Of a stretch of DNA of 64,000 nt, positions 54,465 to 63,473 are shown piece after piece; position 1 is the stretch's first letter, and every line of letters starts with the position of its first letter. The stretch is from Prevotella multiformis DSM 16608 (GTDB lineage: Bacteria > Bacteroidota > Bacteroidia > Bacteroidales > Bacteroidaceae): positions 42,683 through 106,682 of the forward strand of contig NZ_GL872282.1 in NCBI RefSeq assembly GCF_000191065.1. Reading direction: 5' to 3'. Both the position numbers and the translations under genes were made by a program. The notes under the pieces were generated by a model, which worked only from the letters and a program-made list of their open reading frames with translations, searched no databases and was not told where the DNA came from.

Positions 54465-55253
54465 ATGGTGAAACGAAGAAGAAAACGTAACAACAGGAAA
54501 TATAAGAACGGAAAGCTGTGGCGGTTGGCGGGCTGTGGCCTGGCTGCTCTGACCATGCTTCTGATCATAGACCTCAAACCATGGCACAGACCGCATGCGA
54601 CAGTCAGCGACAAATGGCCCTATCACGACATGACGGAAGGGGAATACGCCAAAGACTTTGACGGCCTTGACATCTCCCGACATCAAGGAAGGATACACTG
54701 GGATGAGCTGGTAGATGAGAATCCGCAGCTGCAATTTGTTTACATAAAGGCGACGGAGGGAAGTTCAATGGCAGACCCTTTCTATAAACAGAATTTTGAA
54801 GAAGCGAAAAGAAAGAGGCTGCTTGTCGGTTCCTACCACTTCCTTACTCGCCGTACATCGATGTCCGAGCAGGTTGATAATTTTCTGTCACATATTGATT
54901 TGGACAGGCAGGATCTGCTGCTGCTCGTCGACATAGAAAAAGACGGTACACGGGGCTGGAACCGCAGACTCATCCAGAAGAACCTTGCAGAGTTTATCCG
55001 CCTGGTAAAGGACCGTACAGGTCATGCACCTATGATTTATACCAATGAAGTGTACTACCATCAGAATCTCTATCCGGACTTCAACCGTTATCACCTGTTC
55101 ATTGCAAACTATAACGTCTCTCCTGAACTACTTGGTGCAAAGCATGATATATGGCAATCAAGCAAGCGTGGAAGAGTACGTGGCATCTGGACCTATGTAG
55201 ATATAGACCGGCTGCGGGAGGGGGTATCGGTAGATGCTATCAAGATGCCTTGA
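54465..55253 (+). CDS. GH25 lysozyme, membrane-anchored
   Basis: 262 residues from the ATG at 54465 (the frame opens at 54420). A very basic N-terminus (MVKRRRKRNNRKYKNGK) precedes one membrane segment (AGCGLAALTMLLIIDL), so the catalytic domain sits in the periplasm. GH25 features are FDGLDISRHQGRIHWD (Asp of the DxxH motif), FVYIKATEGSSM, SYHFLT and LLLVDIEKDG (the DxE catalytic pair). These are N-acetylmuramidases that cleave peptidoglycan. The gene stands alone after a long non-coding stretch. Confidence 0.9.
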   Translation: MVKRRRKRNNRKYKNGKLWRLAGCGLAALTMLLIIDLKPWHRPHATVSDKWPYHDMTEGEYAKDFDGLDISRHQGRIHWDELVDENPQLQFVYIKATEGSSMADPFYKQNFEEAKRKRLLVGSYHFLTRRTSMSEQVDNFLSHIDLDRQDLLLLVDIEKDGTRGWNRRLIQKNLAEFIRLVKDRTGHAPMIYTNEVYYHQNLYPDFNRYHLFIANYNVSPELLGAKHDIWQSSKRGRVRGIWTYVDIDRLREGVSVDAIKMP

Positions 55254-55361
55254 CCCCTATTCCCCCTCACGGTAAGTTGCTGTTGTCAACGATGACCACT
55301 GCCTTTCCTTACCCGTCAGCCTCTGGCATCACCCGTCACCGTCAGTTTCCACCAGCCGGCT

Positions 55362-57893
55362 TTACCCGATGACCTTAAATCTGGCGAACTTCAGCAGGAG
55401 CTGCTTTCTCCCGGCATTACGGAACTCGACGGTTGCCTTTGCATTCTCACCTGTACCCTCGAGCCCCAAGACTTTACCGATGCCGAACCGCTGATGTTCA
55501 ATGGTCATCCCCACACGAAGCCCGGACGTTGAGGCCGAGGCGGAATCTGCTGCACTGGAAGAAGAAGCTGGGAGTGTCCTTCCCCCATTTGTCATTGCAG
55601 AAGAAAGCCGCTTGAAGTTGCCTCCTTCGCAGAGAATCCTGCGCTTTGTACGCTCGGACAGGGGATCAACTGCCGCCTCCGGCCGCTTCCGTTCCGTAAT
55701 CTTCGGTTTCGGATCAGCACGGAACTGGCTGGCTACCGGGTTCGCATTCTGCCATCGAGCCCCCATCTGTCTGTATTCCTGTCCCCATGGACGACTGCCC
55801 GTATAGGGCCGGTTAGGTTCATATTCACGTGTACTTCCGCCACTCCGCTTACATGGATCATCATCCCAAGGCATTTTCTGCCGTTGAGTTCTAAAGACAT
55901 CGGAACCATTGTTCTCCTCCTGAAGCAGTGAAGCATCTATATCGTCCAGGAAACGGCTGGGATCATCAACCTGCATCGTCCCGTACCGGAAACGATTCCT
56001 GGCGTTTGTCAGAATACAATGCCGTTCCGCACGTGTAATGGCCACATAAAGCAGCCGACGCTCCTCTTCCACCTCGCGTCTCGAACCGGATGCCATCGGA
56101 CTCGGAAAGACGTTCTCCTCCAGTCCGACGACAAATACAGTGGGAAATTCCAGTCCCTTCGCTGCATGAATCGTCATCAGGGTCACTTTGGGCGTGTCGT
56201 CGTCTTTTTTGTCAGCGTCAGTATACAAAGCCACTTCCTGAAGATAGTCGGTCAAATAAACGTTCTCTTCCCGGCCTTCCTCCCGGCCGATGTCGACAAA
56301 ATCCTGCATAGCCGACATGAACTCTTCCAGATTCTCACGCCGTGCCAGATCTTCCGGGTCTCTCCCCGAACGAATATCTGCACCGATGCCGCTTTCCTCT
56401 ATGATTTCACTCCCCAGCTCATAGGCGTCAGTCAGTGCCGCCTTTTTTATAAATCCACTGATCAACGTCTTGAAAGCAAGGAGCTTCGTCAATGTCCCCT
56501 TGTTGACATTCAGTCCGTATCCAATCGGGTTGAGGATTGTCTCCCACAGCGAGACAGCATGGTGCTGGGCACAGTCGACGATCTTCTGGACCGTCGTGCT
56601 GCCGATTCCGCGTGCCGGATAATTGATGATCCTCCGGAAAGCCTCTTCGTCATCAGGATTGGCAACCAGACGGAAATAGGCGATGATGTCCTTGATTTCC
56701 TTTCTCTGATAGAAAGACAGTCCACCGATGATTTTATAGGGTATCCCTTGCTTGCGGAACTCATCTTCAAAAGGACGGCTCTGCGCATTCGTCCGATAGA
56801 GGATGGCAAAGCTGCCATAATCACATCGTTCATCACGTTTGATACGCCTCAGCTCACCGGCCACGACCATCGCCTCTTCCCGGTCGCTGTAACAGGGCTT
56901 GTAAAGCACCTTATGTCCTTCGCCCTCTTCTGAATAGACCTCCTTGGGAATCTGCCGCTCATTGTGTTTCATCAGCGAGTTCGCAGCCTGCACGATAAGC
57001 TGTGTGGACCTGTAATTCCGCTCCAGCTTGAAAAGTCTTGCATCGGTGAACTTCTCTCTGAAGTCAAGGATGTTGTCGATATTCGCCCCGCGGAAAGAAT
57101 AGATGCTCTGGTAGTCATCGCCCACGACACAGACGCGGCGGTGTGTATTCGCCAGCTGGCTGATGATGCTCACCTGGGCAAAGTTGGTGTCCTGGTACTC
57201 GTCTACAAGAATATACTCAAAGAGCTGTCCATACTTTTTCCTTACATCCACGTGGTCGCGGAAAAGAAGATAAGTATACAGCAGAATGTCATCAAAGTCC
57301 ATGGCGTTCGCCTGCCGGCATCTCGCCTCGTAAGCCTTGTAGATCTGATAGACTGCCGGCATACGGACAATCCTGTCCCGATTGAGTGCAGCACGGTCTT
57401 CTGCATATTCAGAAGCCGTTATGAGGCGGTTCTTTGCCATGGAGATGAAGTTATGAACCGCTGCCGGCTTATAGGTCTTCTCATCGAGTCCCAAGGCTTT
57501 TACAATGCTCTTGATGAGTGAACGTGAATCGGTCTCATCATAGATGGTAAAATTGTGTCCGAATCCTATCAGTTCGCCTTCACTACGAAGGATACGGGCA
57601 AAGATGGAGTGGAAAGTGCCCATGTATAGCCGTCGTGCCTCACCTGCCGTCGTGATCTGCGCTATTCGTTCTTTCATCTCCTTCGCCGCCTTGTTCGTGA
57701 ACGTAAGCGCAAGGATATTCCAGGGTTTCAGCCCTTTCTCGAGCAGATAAGCTATCTTATACGTAAGTACACGGGTCTTGCCGGATCCGGCACCGGCAAT
57801 CACCAGTGAGGGACCTGCACAATATTCTACTGCTTTGCGCTGGCTTTCATTCAAAGCGCTGAGGAGTTCTTCTTCCCTTTCTTGATGATCCAT
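55362..57893 (-). CDS. UvrD/PcrA-type ATP-dependent helicase
   Basis: 843 residues, superfamily 1A. The Q motif LNESQRKAVEY, Walker A IAGAGSGKTRVLT (about 31-43), LALTFTNKAAKEM (Ia), ILVDEYQDTN (motif II), VVGDDYQSIYSFRGA (III), NYRST (IV), VTLMTIHAAKGLEFPTVFVVGLEE (V) and LLYVAITRAE (VI) are all present. The C-terminal tail, after a variable serine/alanine-rich linker, has MTIEHQRFGIGKVLGLEG...KQLLLKFA, the PcrA-type Tudor-like domain that contacts RNA polymerase. It unwinds DNA in repair and replication conflicts. Confidence 0.95.
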   Translation of the reverse strand: MDHQEREEELLSALNESQRKAVEYCAGPSLVIAGAGSGKTRVLTYKIAYLLEKGLKPWNILALTFTNKAAKEMKERIAQITTAGEARRLYMGTFHSIFARILRSEGELIGFGHNFTIYDETDSRSLIKSIVKALGLDEKTYKPAAVHNFISMAKNRLITASEYAEDRAALNRDRIVRMPAVYQIYKAYEARCRQANAMDFDDILLYTYLLFRDHVDVRKKYGQLFEYILVDEYQDTNFAQVSIISQLANTHRRVCVVGDDYQSIYSFRGANIDNILDFREKFTDARLFKLERNYRSTQLIVQAANSLMKHNERQIPKEVYSEEGEGHKVLYKPCYSDREEAMVVAGELRRIKRDERCDYGSFAILYRTNAQSRPFEDEFRKQGIPYKIIGGLSFYQRKEIKDIIAYFRLVANPDDEEAFRRIINYPARGIGSTTVQKIVDCAQHHAVSLWETILNPIGYGLNVNKGTLTKLLAFKTLISGFIKKAALTDAYELGSEIIEESGIGADIRSGRDPEDLARRENLEEFMSAMQDFVDIGREEGREENVYLTDYLQEVALYTDADKKDDDTPKVTLMTIHAAKGLEFPTVFVVGLEENVFPSPMASGSRREVEEERRLLYVAITRAERHCILTNARNRFRYGTMQVDDPSRFLDDIDASLLQEENNGSDVFRTQRQKMPWDDDPCKRSGGSTREYEPNRPYTGSRPWGQEYRQMGARWQNANPVASQFRADPKPKITERKRPEAAVDPLSERTKRRILCEGGNFKRLSSAMTNGGRTLPASSSSAADSASASTSGLRVGMTIEHQRFGIGKVLGLEGTGENAKATVEFRNAGRKQLLLKFARFKVIG

Positions 57894-57962
57894 TTTGCTT
57901 TTTCAGGAGATAATCTTTATTCGGTCATTAAACAGAATGGCAGAACAATATGCCTTTCTGCA

Positions 57963-58655
57963 TTATTCATGTTCCTCGGGAAAAGGAGCGATAAAAGTCA
58001 TCTGATGTTCGATCTGTCCGGTCCGTTTACGCATATAGGGACCCGGTGTCTTGGAAGAGAATCGGCGTGGATTGGGCAAGGTAGCCGCTATAAGCGCACA
58101 GTCGCGCCGATCCAGCTGTATGGCCTCCATCCCGAAATTCTGTTTGGCACAGGCTTCTACACCATAGATACCATCGCCCATCTCAATTGAGTTCAGATAA
58201 ACTTCCATAATGCGTTGCTTGCTCCACAAGGTCTCTATGAGGAATGTGAAATAAGCCTCCAGCCCCTTCCTCACCCACGAACGTCCCTGCCATAGAAAGA
58301 CATTCTTTGCCGTCTGCTGCGAAATAGTCGAACCGCCACGCAGTTTCTTGCCTTTCTTCAGATGCTCCTCCGCCGCCATCTCTATAGCCTGGTAGTCAAA
58401 TCCGTGATGGATCAGAAACCGTTGGTCTTCACTTGCCATCACGGCTACCGGCATCGACTTCGGCATCTTTTCCAGAGGAATCCAGTCATGATAGAGTTTG
58501 ACGGACTCCCCCTTCCCTATCTGCTCAAAGCAGCGGCTGATCATCAGAGGAGTAAAATACACAGGGACGAAGCGATAGGCCACTACCGTCAATATTGTGG
58601 AAATAAAGGTCAGGACAAATACCCACCTTATCACTTTAAGAACCTTCTTAACCAT
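57963..58655 (-). CDS. mtgA: Monofunctional biosynthetic peptidoglycan transglycosylase
   Basis: 230 residues with one N-terminal membrane segment and a GT51 domain. MASEDQRFLIHHGFDY carries the catalytic Glu, followed by RGGSTISQQTAKNVFLW, RKGLEAYFTFLIE, YLNSIEMGDGIYGVEACAKQNFG and LIAATLPNPRRFS. It polymerises lipid II into glycan strands without a transpeptidase domain. It follows uvrD-type helicase gene order on the same strand, 69 bp upstream. Repeat element copy D lies just upstream. Confidence 0.95.
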   Translation of the reverse strand: MVKKVLKVIRWVFVLTFISTILTVVAYRFVPVYFTPLMISRCFEQIGKGESVKLYHDWIPLEKMPKSMPVAVMASEDQRFLIHHGFDYQAIEMAAEEHLKKGKKLRGGSTISQQTAKNVFLWQGRSWVRKGLEAYFTFLIETLWSKQRIMEVYLNSIEMGDGIYGVEACAKQNFGMEAIQLDRRDCALIAATLPNPRRFSSKTPGPYMRKRTGQIEHQMTFIAPFPEEHE

Positions 58656-59502
58656 AGGGAATGAATTTCTGTCTGCAAAGTTACTAAATCTTATCGGATG
58701 GCAAGCAGGCAGGAATGGATTTTTCTACACAAGGCAGACATCCATCATCAGCCTCAGGTCCGTCTGATATTGGACGCCTGCAGCAAAAGCCAGATCAACC
58801 CGTTTAAGAGAGTTCTTCCGTTAAATACATAGATTGGACATGGATAAAGGCTTATGCACTTGCAGGGTATGGCTGTCCAGGATCAGAGGGGCTTCAAAGG
58901 AGGATAAACTACAAGATAAAATGCAGAAAAGGAAAATTGATACGATGCCTGTCCATCAGCCTGTCTTTCCGTCTTCTACAACCAACTTATTCCCACATCA
59001 TCGGTGTTTGTAAACTGTTTTCATGCAACCCAAGCTGACATATGCCCTTCTGGCTTCTGAAAGATGCCTGATTGACTTGCAACAGATGCTCTTTTAGCGT
59101 GTTACCAACGTCCTTTTGAAGACCAATTAAGCGCCTTTTACAAACGACTTAATAACCAATTGATTGACTGTTGGTTACAAACCTACTTTCTGCACGTTTC
59201 TTTTATATTTGCAGATGATTTGTTTGGGATTATGTAATGACTTTTAAGAATCTCATCTGTCTTTTCACCATATTAAATTGAAAAGACTTTTATATCGGAG
59301 GATGATAACAGGATAGCCAGCTGACGGTCTTGGCTGTGTTTTTGTTGAATGAATCACTTCGGTTCTTCCGTTAAAGCCATACGAAAAGCATCCAAGCATT
59401 TAACGGAAGAACCTTTCAAAAGAAGGAAATCCAGCAATTTTTTGGGGATTGTACAAAAGCAGGAACCGGCCGGTTTTATCCGTACATCCGTCCTTTCCGT
59501 CC
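58656..59502. other. Long intergenic region holding repeat copy D
   Basis: 847 bp with no gene. Two thirds is repeat element copy D (58811-59413); the rest has no recognisable feature. Confidence 0.75.
58811..59413 (-). repeat. 600-bp dispersed element, copy D (complete, inverted)
   Basis: 603 bp in reverse orientation relative to copies A-C. The right end is AGTTCTTCCGTTAAA (58811-58825); the left-end palindrome is GGTTCTTCCGTTAAA ... TTTAACGGAAGAACC (59361-59413, 53 bp). The most diverged copy: in the block equivalent to the A/C reading frame it has an in-frame TAG, showing the element is not coding. No target-site duplication is evident. Confidence 0.88.
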
Positions 59503-60177
59503 TCATTGAAAGTGCCCGATGGCCTGCCAAAGTGCGTCATCAGGCAAAGGAGACTCTACACAGATGTTCTCTTTGGAAACGGGATGGACGAACTCTACGC
59601 GATGACTCAGCAGACTGATACTGCCGTCAGGATTGGAACGGGGTGCTCCGTATTTCAGATCCCCCTTTATGGGACTGTCAATATTGGACAGCTGGCAGCG
59701 GATCTGATGATGGCGGCCTGTCATGAGGTTGATTTCCAGCAGCGTGTACCGGTCAGACCGGTTGATGGTCTTATAATGCAAGACAGACTTCTTGGCGGTC
59801 GGAATCTGGTGGTTATAAGCATAGCTTTTGTTCTGCCGCTCATTGCGCACAAGCCAGTCGGTCAATGTCGCCTCCGGATCGAGAGGAGGACGTGTGACAA
59901 TCGCCCAATAAGTCTTGTGGATCTCGCCATTGCGGAACATATTGTTCAGACGCGTCAGTGCCTTTGAGGTTTTCGCAAAGACAACCAGCCCCGATACAGG
60001 ACGGTCAAGCCTGTGAACGACCCCAAGAAAGACATTACCGGGTTTCTGGTACTTCTCTTTTATCCATCGCCTGACGATCTCTGAAAGCGGCTCATCACCG
60101 GACTTGTCTGCCTGGACGATTTCGCCCGGCTCCTTGTAGACAATGATAATGTGGTTATCTTCGTAAAGTACTTGCAT
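59503..60177 (-). CDS. RluA family RNA pseudouridine synthase
   Basis: 224 residues from the ATG at 60177 (MQVLYEDNHIIIVYKEPGE, the usual family start); the longer frame to 60252 is rejected. The catalytic-loop signature VVHRLDRPVSGLVVFAKTSKAL (Asp in HRLDR) is present, as are TGRHHQIRCQLS and HRVEFVHPVSKE. It isomerises uridines in rRNA or tRNA; the target base is unknown. No S4 domain is present, so it resembles RluA/RluC short forms (TruC-like). Confidence 0.92.
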   Translation of the reverse strand: MQVLYEDNHIIIVYKEPGEIVQADKSGDEPLSEIVRRWIKEKYQKPGNVFLGVVHRLDRPVSGLVVFAKTSKALTRLNNMFRNGEIHKTYWAIVTRPPLDPEATLTDWLVRNERQNKSYAYNHQIPTAKKSVLHYKTINRSDRYTLLEINLMTGRHHQIRCQLSNIDSPIKGDLKYGAPRSNPDGSISLLSHRVEFVHPVSKENICVESPLPDDALWQAIGHFQ

Positions 60178-60340
60178 AGTATAGTAAGGAAAAAGGGAAT
60201 CTCCCCCTGCTCCTCCATCAAGGAAAGATAGCTGACGGAAACGGATTCCCACCGGACATCATAAGCCCCTGTCCCGGGACAGCAAGGGAGATTCTGACAT
60301 TGAGCTTCCCCCTTCCCATAACAGGAAAGGGGAAACGGAA

Positions 60341-61087
60341 TTACATATTCATACCACCGTCAACCTGGATAACCTGACCGGATACGTAGCTTGACAGGTC
60401 GGAAGCGAGATAGACAGCCGTATTGGCAATATCATCGACCGTACCGCCACGGCGAAGCGGAATCTTGGAAATCCATTCCTTGCGGATGTTCTGCGGCAAG
60501 GCCTGTGTCATAGCGGTGTCGATGAAACCGGGAGCAATGGCATTGGCACGGATGCCCTTGGGACCCATCTCCTGACCGATGCTCTTTGCCAAAGCGATAA
60601 GGCCGGCCTTCGAAGCTGCATAGTTGGCCTGACCGGCATTGCCATGTACCCCTACCACACTTGCCATGTTGATGATGCTTCCGCTGCGCTGCCGCATCAT
60701 CACCGGGATACAGGCATGGATGAAATTGAAGGCACTCTTCAGGTTTACAGCAATGACGGCATCCCACTGCTGCTCGGTCATACGGAGCATGAGACCGTCC
60801 TTCGTGATTCCGGCATTATTGACAAGGATGTCGATAGAACCAAACTCTTCCTTGACCAGACCGACAACCTCTTCCGTCTGTGCGAAGTCGGCGGCATTGC
60901 TTGCATAGCCCTTGGCCTTTACGCCTTTTGCAGCGATTTCCGCCTCGGTAGCCTTGCCGTTCTCGTCGATGACAAGGTCGGTGAATGCAATATTTGCACC
61001 TTCTTCTGCGAACCTCAATGCGATAGCCTTGCCGATACCGCGTGCAGCACCTGTAATGAGGGCTGTCTTTCCTTCCAATAATTTCAT
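60341..61087 (-). CDS. fabG: 3-oxoacyl-[acyl-carrier-protein] reductase
   Basis: 248 residues, a classical SDR. TGAARGIGKAIALRFAEEGA (12-31), NNAGITKDGLMLRM (about 89-102), the Ser/Tyr/Lys triad in SVVGVHGNAGQANYAASKAG (about 142-162), and the C-terminal YVSGQVIQVDGGMNM. It reduces beta-ketoacyl-ACP with NADPH in fatty-acid elongation. A TetR-type gene lies 132 bp upstream on the same strand, a pair often seen in Bacteroidales. Confidence 0.95.
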   Translation of the reverse strand: MKLLEGKTALITGAARGIGKAIALRFAEEGANIAFTDLVIDENGKATEAEIAAKGVKAKGYASNAADFAQTEEVVGLVKEEFGSIDILVNNAGITKDGLMLRMTEQQWDAVIAVNLKSAFNFIHACIPVMMRQRSGSIINMASVVGVHGNAGQANYAASKAGLIALAKSIGQEMGPKGIRANAIAPGFIDTAMTQALPQNIRKEWISKIPLRRGGTVDDIANTAVYLASDLSSYVSGQVIQVDGGMNM

Positions 61088-61219
61088 GTTGTTTTGATTT
61101 ATACTGTTAGTTCCTATATTTGTTATGTTGATTTCTGATGATTGCCAGACCGGTACACTTCAGATAGAACGTACCTGCAAGGAGACCTCTTCCTGTACCG
61201 TGCCAGCGGACAAGACGGA

Positions 61220-61813
61220 CTACTTCAGCCCGCTTTTGCCCAATGCACCATATACGACCTTGGCAACCAAGGGACGGGAGGACTCTTCCGTCAGTCCGTG
61301 TCCGAGGCGGCCATAGATGAACGGCACCTCTAGCCCCTTGATGCAATAATGTGTGATGTCTGCGACCAGTTCGACATTGTCAATATCAAACTCACCGTCT
61401 TCCTTGGCATCCGCATAGACCTTGCGGAAGAGTTCGATTTCGTCTTCATCAAAGTTCTTGCGGACCTTCTCGACCATCCATATATTCCGGAAGAACTCCG
61501 CACGCAGATTGCCGTTGCGCATCACGGTCTCCTTGATCATGCTGAGATGTGTGTATATCAGCTCAATGATTTTGTCCTGCGGACTGATCTTCTTCGCGGC
61601 TACCTCGTCCAGTTTGTCCGACAACCGTTCCAGCTCCGACTCTATGACGGCATAATATACGTCATCCTTGCTCTTGAAGTAAGTATAGAGCGTACGCCTT
61701 CCCTTTTCCGAAGCCTTCGCTATATCGTTCATTGTCGTGTTGGCAATGCCGTTCTTTGCAAAGAGCTGGCGTGCCACATCAACAAGTTTCTGTCTGGTTT
61801 TCGATATTGACAT
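61220..61813 (-). CDS. TetR/AcrR family transcriptional regulator
   Basis: 197 residues. The N-terminal helix-turn-helix (about 1-50): RQKLVDVARQLFAKNGIANTTMNDIAKASEKGRRTLYTYFKSKDDV. The C-terminal part is a helical ligand-binding domain ending KVVYGALGKSGL. Its place directly upstream of fabG suggests control of fatty-acid synthesis, by position only. Its ligand is unknown. Confidence 0.92.
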   Translation of the reverse strand: MSISKTRQKLVDVARQLFAKNGIANTTMNDIAKASEKGRRTLYTYFKSKDDVYYAVIESELERLSDKLDEVAAKKISPQDKIIELIYTHLSMIKETVMRNGNLRAEFFRNIWMVEKVRKNFDEDEIELFRKVYADAKEDGEFDIDNVELVADITHYCIKGLEVPFIYGRLGHGLTEESSRPLVAKVVYGALGKSGLK

Positions 61814-62063
61814 ACCTTTGTTATTCCTCTGTTATACGATTTGCACATCGCAAATATCATGTGCAAAATTATATATTATCTTGCAGACTTACAAATTTAG
61901 AGAGGAAAAGTTTGATATTATTTAATCTTTTTATCCTGTCGGTTGTTCTATTTCTCTATTTTCTGATGTCGTTTTTCCTTTCCCCTCGAAGTGTCCTGAC
62001 CCGAGACGGGAAGCCCTCCCGGGCACAGAAGCCCCCCTCTTCCCGCCCGCCAGACAGGACGGT

Positions 62064-63044
62064 TCACCGTATCCGTGCAATCCGAATACCGATACTTGAA
62101 GGATGCGACATCATATAATGGTAGAAAGTCTCTACGGGCTCTATTACCTGACGGCCGTTCTGTTCAAGACTCGATGCGTTCAGCATATGCAGTCCGTCCC
62201 TATGCCAGACCGCAAAGCCAAGATGCGTGGTGTCCAGTTCACGTTTGCTGGTTACAATGGCAATTATGTCTCCGTCACGGACCACCGTTTTGAGCAGCCC
62301 GCTGTTTCCCAGCTGGCTCTTGGGAATATAACGTATCCTCGTTCCATTGCTTGCATCCTCCAGTTTCTTCAGTCCGGCGACACGCTCCGGACTGTTTTTC
62401 AGCATATCGTATGCCGGTGCATTCAGGGTCATGTAGTTGATCTTCAGAGTCTGGACAGCTGTAAAAGGAGGAACGGGGGTATTGATTTCCGCAATGAATC
62501 CCATGCGGACATTGTCCTCCAGCCACCAGTGGAAATAATGCAGACGGTTCAGGTATCCGGTCTTCCCGCCTCGATAACGTATCTGCTCCAACTGATGTAC
62601 GAAGTCGGAAAAACGGATTTCATCTCTTTCTATACACAAAACCAACGCAGTTACAGTCTCTATGAAGGTGGTGCAGTCCAGTCCGTGCAGATTAACCACC
62701 AGCTTCTCATCTGTATTCCGGTCCAGTGTATGTGCCACGTACGGTGTGCCGACAAAAATCCTGGCAACTTTCAAGATGAGCTGCCCGTGAGAAAGCCGGC
62801 GCCGCAGAGGGACGGTTTCCCGCAGAATCCTGCACACCAGCATACTGTCAGCCTTTGAAAATCTGTCAACATAGGTCGGCAGCGTGTCGCTCGCAGTCAT
62901 CTTTCTGTCTGAAGCGGTGTATGACCGCTGCCGTATCAGGTCTGTTGTGTCGGCTGTTACAGTCTGCTGTTCCTGCCTGCTCTTCGCTCCGCATGCGGTC
63001 AGGACAAACAGGGGCGGAAAGATAAAGATATACTTCAGTTTCAT
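62064..63044 (-). CDS. DUF1460 family lipoprotein, amidase-like
   Basis: 326 residues from the ATG at 63044 (MKLKYIFIFPPLFVLTAC, Cys18 lipidated). The DUF1460 domain (about 75-325) is NlpC/P60-like: HGLDCTTFIETVTALVLC holds the probable catalytic Cys, YFHWWLEDNV follows, and DTTHLGFAVWHRDGLHMLNASS contains the His. Structural studies of the family suggest N-acetylmuramoyl-L-alanine amidase activity. It is probably a periplasmic wall or muropeptide-processing enzyme. Confidence 0.88.
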   Translation of the reverse strand: MKLKYIFIFPPLFVLTACGAKSRQEQQTVTADTTDLIRQRSYTASDRKMTASDTLPTYVDRFSKADSMLVCRILRETVPLRRRLSHGQLILKVARIFVGTPYVAHTLDRNTDEKLVVNLHGLDCTTFIETVTALVLCIERDEIRFSDFVHQLEQIRYRGGKTGYLNRLHYFHWWLEDNVRMGFIAEINTPVPPFTAVQTLKINYMTLNAPAYDMLKNSPERVAGLKKLEDASNGTRIRYIPKSQLGNSGLLKTVVRDGDIIAIVTSKRELDTTHLGFAVWHRDGLHMLNASSLEQNGRQVIEPVETFYHYMMSHPSSIGIRIARIR

Positions 63045-63473
63045 TCTCATAATCAATGATCATACTAACTTTTACAAATTGTTAAATACGATTCGGAAAC
63101 AGCTTCAGAATCAGTGCATTCGTTGAGCTTAAATCGCACGGTGTTCTGTGTGCAGATTCTCTTAAACAGGCCGTTCCTTACAGTGTCCGGAAAGACATGC
63201 CCTCTACCTCCAACTGGCTGCGTTGATTTTCAGCAGCGTGCAGCACGCCTTTGTCACGAAACAATGGTTCCGTACCGGCAGCAGACCGCAATGGTGTTGA
63301 CGCCCAGCACGCATGGTGTCCACCAACAGAACAGGTGGTGACAGGCATCCGCACGAAAGCCGGAGGTGGTGACTTCCCGGTCAATGGAATCTTTATAAGC
63401 AAGCGGCTGATGACAGGCGGATGGGAAATGTCCACCGGACAGCGATATCCCTGGAGTCCTGTTGCACGGCCTT
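63045..63473. other. Intergenic region, no feature seen
   Basis: About 430 bp between two minus-strand envelope genes. Several short frames on both strands are low-quality. No repeat or terminator was recognised. Confidence 0.5.

Noticed and set aside
56019-56933. 304-codon plus-strand frame inside the helicase gene
   Set aside because: Antisense to helicase motifs III to V; low-quality product.
58811-59413. Target-site duplication around repeat copy D
   Set aside because: The 8 bp on each side (ending TTTAAGAG, starting TTTCAAAA) do not match; copy B flanks also do not match.
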